Source of the DNA: Denitratimonas sp037478135
Lineage (GTDB): Bacteria; Pseudomonadota; Gammaproteobacteria; Xanthomonadales; Xanthomonadaceae
Assembly (NCBI RefSeq): GCF_037478135.1
Contig: NZ_JBBHDV010000004.1
Location: 221,636-285,635 of the forward strand
Direction of reading: 5' to 3'
Length of the DNA stretch: 64,000 nucleotides
Every line of letters begins with the position of its first letter. Positions within the stretch are counted from its first letter, which is position 1. The translations under genes were made by a program, and so were the position numbers. A model generated the notes under the pieces. That model was given only the letters and a program-made list of their open reading frames with translations. It made no database searches and was not told where the DNA came from. Positions 16,676 through 23,780 of the stretch are shown here, piece by piece.

Positions 16676-17737
16676 TCATGCCTGGATTCCCTTCATTTCG
16701 TCAAAGCCCAGCGCCAGGTTGAGGTTCTGCATAGCCTGCGTGGCTGCACCCTTGAGCAGGTTGTCCAGCACCGAGACCAGCACCACGCGCCGCCCGTCCG
16801 GCGACATCGTGAATCCGCCGATCACCGCGCCATGTCGCTGCGCGATCTGAGACACCCACGGTGCTTCGTCCTGGATCGTCACCAGCGGTTCGCCGCCGTA
16901 GTACGACAGGAAGCGTGCACGCACCGCCTCGCGGCTCATCGGTGCGTCCAGCCACAGGTTCAGCGTCATCGTGATACCGCGGAAATGCGGTGCCACATGC
17001 GGCATGAATTCCACCGGCAGGCCCATCTGGGCGCTGACCTCGCGTTCGTGGATGTGGTCGGTCAGGCTGTAGGGCATCAGGTTGTCGCGCAGCTTTTCCA
17101 CATCGTTGCGCTCGGACGGCGTGGTGCCGGCGCCCGAATAGCCGGAGACACCGAAACATTGCGGCGGCCCGGCCAGCACATCCTTCAGCGGTGCGATCGC
17201 CAGCTGCATCGCGGTGGCGTAACAGCCTGGATTGGCGATGCGGCGCTGCCCGGCATAGCGCTTGCGGGTCAGTTCCGGCAGGCCGTAGTACCAGCCCGGA
17301 TCAAAGCGGTAATCGGCTGACAGATCAACGATGACCACCTCGCTCCCTCTCCCCTGCTCGCGGGGAAGAGGGCTAGGGTGAGGGGGGCTTTTGCCGGAAG
17401 TCGAAGCAGCACTCGCACCTGTGGTGCTCGTTCCCTCTCCCCCGCCCGCGATAGGAGAAAGGGCGTCAAAGGCCGCCACAAACGGCGCCGATTTGCCATT
17501 GGGCAAGGCCAGCACCACGGCATCGACGCCACGCCCGGCGGCAGCTTCCGGATCAAGGTTCTCGTAGCGCAGATCGCCGGCAAAATCCGGGTTGTGGTCG
17601 GAGACACGCTGGCCATCCAGTTCGCGCGAGGAAACAAAGGCCAGTTCCAGCCCGGAATGCCCGGCCACCAGCCGGATCAGTTCGCTGCCGGTGTGGCCGC
17701 GTGCGCCGATGATGCCGACACGTTTGCGTTGCTGCAT
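16676..17737 (-). CDS. argC: N-acetyl-gamma-glutamyl-phosphate reductase with repeat-derived insertion
   Basis: NADPH-dependent reductase of the acetylated arginine pathway; 353 residues, about 40 more than related proteins. The ATG at 17737 is chosen because AAGGAGG lies eight bases before it; an upstream in-frame ATG at 17755 overlaps argAB. Motifs: GARGHTGSEL (NADP loop), ALPNG (77-81), catalytic C172 in NPGCYATA, and MPHVAPHFRG. The extra residues, about 93-133 (ending SPPHPSPLPREQGRG), are encoded by a dispersed repeat inserted in frame between the helix after ALPNG and the strand VVIVDLSADYR. This is a surface loop in known structures, so the enzyme is probably active. Confidence 0.93.
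   Translation of the reverse strand: MQQRKRVGIIGARGHTGSELIRLVAGHSGLELAFVSSRELDGQRVSDHNPDFAGDLRYENLDPEAAAGRGVDAVVLALPNGKSAPFVAAFDALSPIAGGGEGTSTTGASAASTSGKSPPHPSPLPREQGRGSEVVIVDLSADYRFDPGWYYGLPELTRKRYAGQRRIANPGCYATAMQLAIAPLKDVLAGPPQCFGVSGYSGAGTTPSERNDVEKLRDNLMPYSLTDHIHEREVSAQMGLPVEFMPHVAPHFRGITMTLNLWLDAPMSREAVRARFLSYYGGEPLVTIQDEAPWVSQIAQRHGAVIGGFTMSPDGRRVVLVSVLDNLLKGAATQAMQNLNLALGFDEMKGIQA
17341..17465. repeat. Dispersed CCCTCTCCCC/GGGGAGAGGG repeat inside argC
   Basis: About 125 bases with clear base-level similarity to the copy at 44204-44331: shared blocks CGCGGGGAAGAGGGC, AGGGTGAGGGGG, GCACTCGC and GTGCTCG/GGCGCTCG in the same order. It has no stop in the argC frame and its length keeps the frame. 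A shorter relative lies at 39564-39610. Confidence 0.85.
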
Positions 17738-17751
17738 GCCGCTGTCCTCCT

Positions 17752-19221
17752 TCATCCGACCAGCGTCGCCGGGCGTTCACTGCAATAGCGCACCGCCTCG
17801 CCGATCTGTTCCAGCCCGTCCAGGCCGTACCAGAACACCTTCCACTGCCCGAGCTTGTAGCAGCCGTCCGAGTTGGCGTAGTAGAAGACGTTGATCTGGT
17901 TGTTGTGGCGCGAACGCCAGAACAGGCGCGGGGTTTCCGCCTGCATCACATTCCACACCGCGCGCCCGAGGCCTTCGCCCTGGGCCTCGTCGAGCACCGC
18001 GAACTTGTCCATGTACGGATGTCCGTCCACTTCGGACAGCAGGATCGCGGCGCGGTAGTTTTCGCTGACGTAGGCTCGCAGCAGCGGGGTGCGCTCGAAA
18101 TAATCCGGCAGCAGCGCACGCCCGAAGCTGGATTCGATCAGTTCGCGCAGACGCTCCAGATCCAGTTCGTCCCAGCGGCTGGCCCGCAGCACTTTTTCGC
18201 CGCGCCGCACCAGCGTGCCCGAGCCCTTGTGGGTGAACAGTTCCTTGGCCAGATCGCCCGGACGCGTGATCGAAACCGAAGATTCGTGCGGCAGGCTGTC
18301 GAGCAGATCCTTGATCTGCTGGATCTTGACCCGCATGCCGCCGTTGATCCACGGCTGCTGCATCAGTGCCTCGTATTCGGTGGACAGGTTGATCGAGTCG
18401 ATGACCTTGCCGCCGACATCCAGCAGGCCGCCGGTGCCGGTCAGGAAGATGATCTTGTACGGCTGCAAACGCTTGACCAGCTCGTTGGCAGCGAAATCGG
18501 CGTTGACGTTGAGGATCTGGCCGCCACGGGTTTCACCAAGGCTGGCAATCACCGGGATGGAACCGGCGCGCAGGCTGGTTTCGATCGCGGCCAGATTGAC
18601 CTGCGTCACCTCGCCCACCAGGCCCAGGGTTTCACGCCCGAGGAACTCGGCCTCGAACACGCCACCGATGATCGACGTGGCGCGCGCGCCGTTCTGCTGC
18701 AGCGCCTCGACCAGCCGCAGGTTCTGCGCCTGGAACACGCGCCGCACGATCGCCAGCGCCTCCGGCGTGGTCACGCGCAGGCCGTCGACGGTCTGCTTTT
18801 CGATGCCGGCCGCACCCAATTCCTCATCCAGCTGCGGGCCGGCGCCGTGCAGCACGATCGGGGTCAGCCCGACTTCCTGCAGAAAGGTCAGCGAGGAGGT
18901 CAGCGCTTCCAGGTCATCGCGCAGCACCGCGCCACCGACCTTGACCACGGCGAAGCGGGCCGCGTCCAGCTGCGAGAAGCGTTTCAGGTACTGGCTGATC
19001 TCCTTGGCGCTGGCCATGCTGGAGAGCAGGCGCACGATGGTCTGGCGGGTCTGGAGGTGGGACATGGCGGGGTTTGCGATCCGGGAACGGGTGGAAGGGC
19101 TGGTGGACAATGCCCGCAGCGCGGCGGCCTGATGCAGCACCGGATAAAGCTCCGCAGCGCCTGCATCGGTGGAAATATCTTCAGTGAAAACCTGTTGTTT
19201 TGCAGCAGACTGCGTTGACAT
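17752..19221 (-). CDS. argAB: Bifunctional N-acetylglutamate kinase / N-acetylglutamate synthase
   Basis: Fusion of an amino-acid kinase domain with a C-terminal GNAT acetyltransferase domain, known from Xanthomonas and Maricaulis as NAGS-K, which makes and phosphorylates N-acetylglutamate and is arginine-inhibited. Motifs: VVKVGGAVLRDD, VLHGAGPQLD, the GTGGLLD loop and WINGGMRVKIQQI of the kinase. In the GNAT part, KFAVLDEAQGEGLGRAVW is the acetyl-CoA loop, followed by LFWRSRHNNQ. From 19221 it is 489 residues. A start at 19065 (437 residues, MSHLQTRQTIVR) matches the known length better, but 19221 lies directly after the argE' stop, which suggests translational coupling. The extra 52 residues are low-complexity. 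Confidence 0.93.
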   Translation of the reverse strand: MSTQSAAKQQVFTEDISTDAGAAELYPVLHQAAALRALSTSPSTRSRIANPAMSHLQTRQTIVRLLSSMASAKEISQYLKRFSQLDAARFAVVKVGGAVLRDDLEALTSSLTFLQEVGLTPIVLHGAGPQLDEELGAAGIEKQTVDGLRVTTPEALAIVRRVFQAQNLRLVEALQQNGARATSIIGGVFEAEFLGRETLGLVGEVTQVNLAAIETSLRAGSIPVIASLGETRGGQILNVNADFAANELVKRLQPYKIIFLTGTGGLLDVGGKVIDSINLSTEYEALMQQPWINGGMRVKIQQIKDLLDSLPHESSVSITRPGDLAKELFTHKGSGTLVRRGEKVLRASRWDELDLERLRELIESSFGRALLPDYFERTPLLRAYVSENYRAAILLSEVDGHPYMDKFAVLDEAQGEGLGRAVWNVMQAETPRLFWRSRHNNQINVFYYANSDGCYKLGQWKVFWYGLDGLEQIGEAVRYCSERPATLVG

Positions 19222-19223
19222 CT

Positions 19224-20324
19224 TCAAGTATTTCCAATGATCCGCACGACATTGCGCGCGTACTCGTCCAGCTGCGCCAGCGCGACCCATTCATCAGCCG
19301 TGTGGGCCTGCGCGATGTCGCCCGGGCCGTAGACCATCGCGTTGTAGCCGGCGGCTGAAAACAGCGAGGCTTCGGTCCAGAAATCCACCGCGTTGCCGAT
19401 TCCCAGTTCCAGTTCGTCGGCCACATCACGTGCGGCAAGCCGGCGGTCTTCGGCCAGCGCCGGATCGCCGGAAGGCAGGCTCGGGCCACGGAAGGTTTGC
19501 TGGAACAGCGCCGCAGCCGGCTCGGCCAGCGCCGCGAAATGCTGCAACAGCGCGTCGAAATCCATCGACGGCAGCGGCCTGAAACCGAAGCGCAGCTCGG
19601 CCTCGGGCGCGATCATATTGGCCTTGATACCGCCCTCGATGCGACCGATGTTGAAGCGCAGGCCGGACAGCCCACCAAACTTTTCGCCTTCCAACAAGCG
19701 CACCAGTTCCAGCGCACGATGCCCCCAGCTCACGGCCTGATGCAGCGCGCTGTCGGACGCCTGCTGGCGGCCCGAGGCGTGCCCTGCCCGGCCGGCAAAT
19801 CGCATCTGTACCGACGCGATGCCACGATGCGCCAGCACCGCGCGACACTGCGTCGGCTCGGCCACCAGCACCGCGTCGTAAGGGATCGCGCGTGCGAGAA
19901 AGGCATCAATGCAGCGCGGATCATTGGCTTCCTCGTCGCTGGTGAACAGGAAGGCCGCATCGCCGTTGTGCGCTCGGGCCGCCGCCAGCAAGGCCGCCGC
20001 CGCGCCCTTGATGTCGCACGCGCCCAAACCCACCGCACGTTCGCCGTCCACCCGCAGTTCGAACGGGCTGGCCGTCCACGCCGGCGAATCGGGCACGGTG
20101 TCCAGATGCACATTGAACATCAGCTTCGGCGTGCCGCGCACCGCATACAGGCTGACGGCACCGGCGCCGTGGTCGATCACCTCGACCGCGAAATCCGGCA
20201 ACTGCGCGCGGATGTAATCGAAGATGTCGCCGGTGCTGATCGCGCGCGGCGGATTGCGGGTGTCGAAGGACACCAGCGCCTTGAGATGTTCGAGCGTGTT
20301 GGCGAGCAACGTAGTCATGGTCAT
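19224..20324 (-). CDS. argE': N-acetyl-L-citrulline deacetylase (ArgE-type M20 peptidase)
   Basis: Zinc-dependent M20 deacylase of 366 residues. In organisms with acetylornithine carbamoyltransferase this enzyme removes the acetyl group from N-acetylcitrulline, giving citrulline for ArgG. Ligands and active site: H73 and D75 in FNVHLDTVPD, D104 in GACDIKG, and E131-E132 in TSDEEAND. The pairs GHASG and FGFRPLPSMD match the acetylcitrulline branch closely, so I prefer that over ordinary acetylornithine deacetylase. Starts at 20324 or 20318 are both possible. Its stop lies two bases before the argAB start. Confidence 0.9.
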   Translation of the reverse strand: MTMTTLLANTLEHLKALVSFDTRNPPRAISTGDIFDYIRAQLPDFAVEVIDHGAGAVSLYAVRGTPKLMFNVHLDTVPDSPAWTASPFELRVDGERAVGLGACDIKGAAAALLAAARAHNGDAAFLFTSDEEANDPRCIDAFLARAIPYDAVLVAEPTQCRAVLAHRGIASVQMRFAGRAGHASGRQQASDSALHQAVSWGHRALELVRLLEGEKFGGLSGLRFNIGRIEGGIKANMIAPEAELRFGFRPLPSMDFDALLQHFAALAEPAAALFQQTFRGPSLPSGDPALAEDRRLAARDVADELELGIGNAVDFWTEASLFSAAGYNAMVYGPGDIAQAHTADEWVALAQLDEYARNVVRIIGNT

Positions 20325-20356
20325 GCCGTAATGCTGTTATCCAGACATCCAGATGA

Positions 20357-20382
20357 CGTCATTCCGGTGAACCGGAATGACG
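20357..20382. repeat. Palindrome between argG and argE'
   Basis: CGTCATTCCGGT and ACCGGAATGACG form a perfect 12-base dyad around GA. It resembles the widespread GTCATTCC...GGAATGAC intergenic repeats. It sits inside the probable arg transcript in the 69-base gap between the argG stop (20394) and the argE' start, and could stabilise the upstream mRNA. Confidence 0.65.
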
Positions 20383-20393
20383 CGGTTGCGGGA

Positions 20394-21653
20394 TCAGTTC
20401 CCGCCTTTGTTCACTTCGGCCCACAACGTGGAGCTCATGCCGAACAGCTTGATGAACCCTTCGGCCTCCTCCACGCCCCAGTCGGCCGATTGCGCATAGG
20501 TTGCGCCCTTGGCATGCAGCAGATGCGGCGACGACACCGCGACCGCATCCACGCGTGCACCTTCGGTATGCAGCACCACCTCGCCATTGACCATGGCCTG
20601 CGAAGAATGCAGGAAGGCTTCCAGATCGGTTTTGAGCGGGTCGTGGAAAAAGCCCTCATAGACCAGTTCCACCCACTTGCGCGCCACTTCGGGCTTGAAG
20701 CGGTTCTGCTGCTTGGTCAGCACCGCTTCCTCCAGGGCGCGATGCGCGGTCAGCAGCGCGGTCAGACCCGGTGCCTCGTGCACGATGCGGCCCTTCAGGC
20801 CGATCACGGTATCGCCGGTATAGACACCACGGCCAACGCCGTAGGCTGCGAACAGCGTGTTGAGTTTGGACAGCAAGCTGGCGCCGTCGAGGGTTTCCCC
20901 ATCCAGCGACACTGCTTCGCCACGCACGAAACCGATGCGCACCTGCAACGCCGTCGCCGGCCACTCCGCACGCGGTGCACACCAGCCGCGTGCACCTTCA
21001 CCCGGCGCTTCCCAGCGGTCGATTTCGCCACCGGACATTGTCACGCCGAGCAGGTTTTCGTTGATGGTGTAGGCCTGCTGCTTGGCACGAACACCGAAGC
21101 CACGCTCTTCCAGATAGGCCTGCTCGTAGGCGCGGGTCTGGGTGTGCTGCTTCTGGATCTCGCGGATCGGCGCGACGATGCGGTAATCGCCCTGCGCCTT
21201 GACCGCCAGATCGAAACGCACCTGATCATTGCCCATGCCGGTGCAGCCATGCGCGATGGCATTGGTGCCCAGCTCGGCAGCACGCTTGAGCGCCGCATCC
21301 ACGATCAGATAGCGATCCGACACCAGCAGCGGATACTGACCCTGATAGCCCTCACCAGCCCACACGAACGGTTTGACGAAACCATCCCAGATTGCCGGCC
21401 CACCATCCACGGTCAGATGGCTGGCCACACCCAGCTCGGCCGCACGGGCTTCGATGAAGGCGCGCTCTTCCGCATCCACACCGCCGGTATCAGCGAACAC
21501 GGTATGCACGTTCCAGCCCTGCTCTTTCAGGTACGGCACACAGAAGCTGGTGTCCAAGCCCCCGGAGAAAGCCAGCACGATGTGCTGACTTTCTCCGGGG
21601 GCGGGAATGGGGAGTGGGGAATCGGGAATCGGTGAAGCCGGCTGCTGCGACAT
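20394..21653 (-). CDS. argG: Argininosuccinate synthase
   Basis: ATP-dependent joining of citrulline and aspartate; 419 residues. The ATP pyrophosphatase loop AFSGGLDTS lies at 28-36, later than the usual residue 8 or so, because the first about 20 residues (MSQQPASPIPDSPLPIPAPG) are encoded by a GGGAATGGGGAGTGGGG-type repeat. Other motifs: HTVFADTGGVD, GCTGMGNDQVRF, YTINENLLG and WEAPGEGARGW. No later in-frame ATG would keep the first beta strand HIVLAFSGG, so the extended start is accepted. A 43-base palindrome spans codons about 18-32. Confidence 0.93.
   Translation of the reverse strand: MSQQPASPIPDSPLPIPAPGESQHIVLAFSGGLDTSFCVPYLKEQGWNVHTVFADTGGVDAEERAFIEARAAELGVASHLTVDGGPAIWDGFVKPFVWAGEGYQGQYPLLVSDRYLIVDAALKRAAELGTNAIAHGCTGMGNDQVRFDLAVKAQGDYRIVAPIREIQKQHTQTRAYEQAYLEERGFGVRAKQQAYTINENLLGVTMSGGEIDRWEAPGEGARGWCAPRAEWPATALQVRIGFVRGEAVSLDGETLDGASLLSKLNTLFAAYGVGRGVYTGDTVIGLKGRIVHEAPGLTALLTAHRALEEAVLTKQQNRFKPEVARKWVELVYEGFFHDPLKTDLEAFLHSSQAMVNGEVVLHTEGARVDAVAVSSPHLLHAKGATYAQSADWGVEEAEGFIKLFGMSSTLWAEVNKGGN
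21559..21601. repeat. Near-perfect 43-base palindrome in the 5' coding part of argG
   Basis: Arms of 20 bases (starting CCCCCGGAGAAAG and ending CTTTCTCCGGGGG) pair at 19 of 20 positions around GAT. The inner arm encodes the conserved LAFSGG; the outer arm encodes the non-conserved residues PGESQ just before it. It looks like an inverted duplication of the argG sequence. Confidence 0.8.
21602..21631. repeat. GGGAATGGGGAGTGGGGAATC repeat, copy 1 (argG N-terminus)
   Basis: Repeat of GGGAAT/GGGAGT units reading GGGAATGGGGAGTGGGG then AATCGGGAATCGG. It encodes the ArgG residues SPIPDSPLPIP on the minus strand. An inverted copy lies at 21723-21752 and a relative at 38493-38520. Confidence 0.8.
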
Positions 21654-21722
21654 GGGGACTGCCTCTGGTTCTGTTGGTTTGAGATTGCTGACTGATGGAG
21701 AACTGCCGGAGAACCGCTTTTA

Positions 21723-21752
21723 CGATTCCCGATTCCCCACTCCCTATTCCCG
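21723..21752. repeat. GGGAATGGGGAGTGGGGAATC repeat, copy 2 (inverted; end of argF')
   Basis: Reads CGATTCCCGATTCCCCACTC then CCTATTCCCG on the plus strand, the inverse complement of copy 1 with one or two changes. The argF' stop codon (21744-21746) lies inside it, so the last residues and the stop of ArgF' come from the repeat. The two copies can pair in the argF'-argG mRNA. Confidence 0.8.
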
Positions 21753-22757
21753 CTGGCCAAGCGCCAGCGCGGCCATGACGGCCTTCTGCACATGCAGGCG
21801 ATTCTCGGCTTCGTTGATGGCAATGCAGGCCGGTGAATCCATCACCGCGTCGGTGGCCTTGACGTTGCGGCGCAGCGGCAGGCAGTGGGAGAACACGCCG
21901 TTGTTGGTCAGCGCCATCTTCCGCTCATCGACGATGAAGTGCTGGTACTGGTCGCGGATCGGTTTTTCCGGTGCCCAGTTGCCGAAATACGGAAGCGCGC
22001 CCCAGCTTTTCGCATAGACCACATCGGCGCCGGCATAGGCGCTATCGATGTCGTGGCTGATCGCGAACGAGCCGCCGTTTTCCGCCACGTTCTGCTGCGC
22101 CCAGCCGAGGTAGCGCTCATCCAGCACGTAGTCGGGCGTCGGGCACAGCAGGGTCACGTCCATGCCCATGCGGGTGGCGATGGTCAGCGCGGAATTGGCG
22201 ACGGCGGTGTTGAGCGGCTTGGGGTGGTAGGTCCAGGTCAACACGTACTTCTTGCCGCGCAGGTCGCTGGTGCCGAAGTGCTCCTGCAAGGCCAGCGCAT
22301 GCGCCAGTTCCTGGCAGGGATGAGTGATGGTTTCCATGTTGATGACCGGCACCGGCGAATACTTCGCGAAGGCTTTGAGCACGATGTCCTGGCGGTCATG
22401 GGCCCAGTCCACGAACTTGGGAAACGCGCGCACGCCGATCATGTCCACGTAGCGCCCCAGCACCTGCGCCACTTCGGCGATGTGTTCCTCGGTGTCGCCA
22501 TCCATCACCGTGCCCAGTTCGAACTCGATTGGCCAGGCGTCCTTGCCCGGCTGCAGCACGATGGCGTGGCCGCCGAGCTGGAAGGCACCCAGCTCAAAGC
22601 TGGTGCGGGTGCGCATCGAAGGGTTGAAGAACACCAGCGCGATGGATTTCCCTTTCAGCGCATCGCCGAACTTTTCACGCTTGAAGCGCGCAGCGTCGGC
22701 CAGCAACGCGTCGAGGTCGGCGCGCGACCAGTCCTGGGTGTTGAGGAAATGCTTCAT
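21744..22757 (-). CDS. argF': N-acetylornithine carbamoyltransferase
   Basis: Transfers carbamoyl to N2-acetylornithine, giving N-acetylcitrulline; 337 residues. It defines the acetylated variant of arginine synthesis known in xanthomonads and Bacteroides. The carbamoyl phosphate loop is NPSMRTRTSFE (45-55, with SMRTR instead of STRTR). The run PGKDAWPIEF is the proline-containing loop typical of this enzyme rather than ordinary ornithine carbamoyltransferase. HPCQELAHALALQEHFG and HCLPLRRNVKATD are also present. The start at 22757 agrees with MKHFLNTQDW of relatives; the frame upstream is rejected. It is the first gene of the arg block. Confidence 0.95.
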   Translation of the reverse strand: MKHFLNTQDWSRADLDALLADAARFKREKFGDALKGKSIALVFFNPSMRTRTSFELGAFQLGGHAIVLQPGKDAWPIEFELGTVMDGDTEEHIAEVAQVLGRYVDMIGVRAFPKFVDWAHDRQDIVLKAFAKYSPVPVINMETITHPCQELAHALALQEHFGTSDLRGKKYVLTWTYHPKPLNTAVANSALTIATRMGMDVTLLCPTPDYVLDERYLGWAQQNVAENGGSFAISHDIDSAYAGADVVYAKSWGALPYFGNWAPEKPIRDQYQHFIVDERKMALTNNGVFSHCLPLRRNVKATDAVMDSPACIAINEAENRLHVQKAVMAALALGQRE

Positions 22758-22804
22758 GCGGTGTTTCCGGTTGCGCGCCCGCACTGGGGCATGGTTGAAA
22801 AAAG

Positions 22805-22834
22805 AAAAGCCCGGCTGCACTGAGCCGGGCTTTT
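22805..22834 (-). terminator. Intrinsic terminator upstream of argF' (possible attenuator)
   Basis: On the minus strand AAAAGCCCGGCT pairs with AGCCGGGCTTTT over 12 bases around CAGTGC, followed by CTTTTTT. It ends 48 bases before argF'. It may end the upstream UmoD-like gene transcript, but that gene stops about 200 bases earlier, so an attenuator role for argF' is also possible. Confidence 0.75.
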
Positions 22835-22874
22835 CCGTGGAATCCAGAATGGCAGTAAGTCGCCGTCGCCCAGC

Positions 22875-22970
22875 CTATCGTGGAGGCAACGGTCGGCGCG
22901 CACGCGACGTCATGCCCGAGGCCATGCGGGCAGAAGTCAGGACGTCGGCGGAGGCGCAAATATGAATCAT
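22875..22970 (-). CDS. Possible Arg-rich leader peptide before argF'
   Basis: A 31-codon frame (ATG at 22970, stop TAG at 22875) whose last nine codons include four for arginine (CGT, CGC, CGA, CGA). Right after the stop, GGCTGGGC can pair with GCCCGGCT of the terminator's first arm (two G-U), and GCCT...AGGC can pair around the stop. This is the geometry of amino-acid attenuation. There is no Shine-Dalgarno, and arginine codons are common in GC-rich DNA, so this is a hypothesis. Confidence 0.3.
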   Translation of the reverse strand: MIHICASADVLTSARMASGMTSRARRPLPPR

Positions 22971-23035
22971 GTTCGCGAGTCTGGCATGAACCGTGCTGCG
23001 GCGCAACACGATATTGTCGGCCACGGCACGCACGT

Positions 23036-23548
23036 TCAATCCGCCGGCGCCACGGTCACCCGCACGCGCAACTTGTTGCCCGGGTCGTAGTCCATATGCG
23101 ACATGTACAGCTCGCCCTTGTAGCGGTATTCGACGTCGTAGCCGCTGATGCGGCGTTCCTCGCGCGGCACTTCCACCATCTGGCAACGCAGGTCTGTCTC
23201 CTCGACCCCATCCTCCGCCAGTTCGGCGGCCTCGGCTGCTTCACGCGCGGCTTCCCGCTCCTGCAGCCGCGCCCGGCGCGCCATCGCGGAAAGGCCGCTG
23301 ACAATCGAGCCGGTCATGCGCGGCTCATCGCGCATGCGTGACACGGGGGTTTCCTCGCGGCACTCTTCGCGCAGATCGATGATCTGGATCGTTTCGTAGG
23401 TGGGATTGGCGCGCAGCACATCGGCGTAGGCGTAACTGACGTTCTCGCGTCCCTGCACCGGCACGTCCACATAGGCCGCGCCCTGGGCTGCGGCAGCGCC
23501 AACGACGAACATCGTAACTGCCAGGCAGAACCCGATTGTGAGCCTCAT
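23036..23548 (-). CDS. Periplasmic UmoD-like protein without glycine zipper
   Basis: Exported protein of 170 residues. The ATG at 23548 has a strong GGAGGA site and starts a signal peptide (MRLTIGFCLAVTMFVVGAAAAQG). The C-terminal YDVEYRYKGELYMSHMDYDPGNKLRVRVTV matches the end of proteins annotated as glycine-zipper 2TM/UmoD-like, but the Gly-zipper membrane hairpin normally present in the middle is missing. It is replaced by an Ala/Glu/Arg-rich stretch (about 92-115), possibly a coiled coil. Function is unknown; UmoD in Proteus affects the flagellar regulator. It lies alone, divergent from cysS. Confidence 0.65.
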   Translation of the reverse strand: MRLTIGFCLAVTMFVVGAAAAQGAAYVDVPVQGRENVSYAYADVLRANPTYETIQIIDLREECREETPVSRMRDEPRMTGSIVSGLSAMARRARLQEREAAREAAEAAELAEDGVEETDLRCQMVEVPREERRISGYDVEYRYKGELYMSHMDYDPGNKLRVRVTVAPAD

Positions 23549-23780
23549 TGCATCCTCCATGACCTTGGCATCGCATCAAGCCGAGGCGCGCCGATCTGCA
23601 CGGTTCCAGTCCATGCGTGTTGTACGTTGAAACGGTGCCCGGCTGGTTGCAGCCGGTGGCGGCCTGCCCTGTGGTGCTTCGATTCTTGCCGGGCAGCCCG
23701 TAACATGTCGGGTCGATTCAAGCATCCGGCGACTGAATCGGGCCTTTAGCCTTCCCCCGTCGGCGCCCCGTGAAACCCCC

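Noticed and set aside
17341..17465. The argC insertion as an intein or as a sequencing frameshift
   Set aside because: It is far too short for an intein and lacks splicing motifs; the frame is kept on both sides and the DNA matches another repeat copy.
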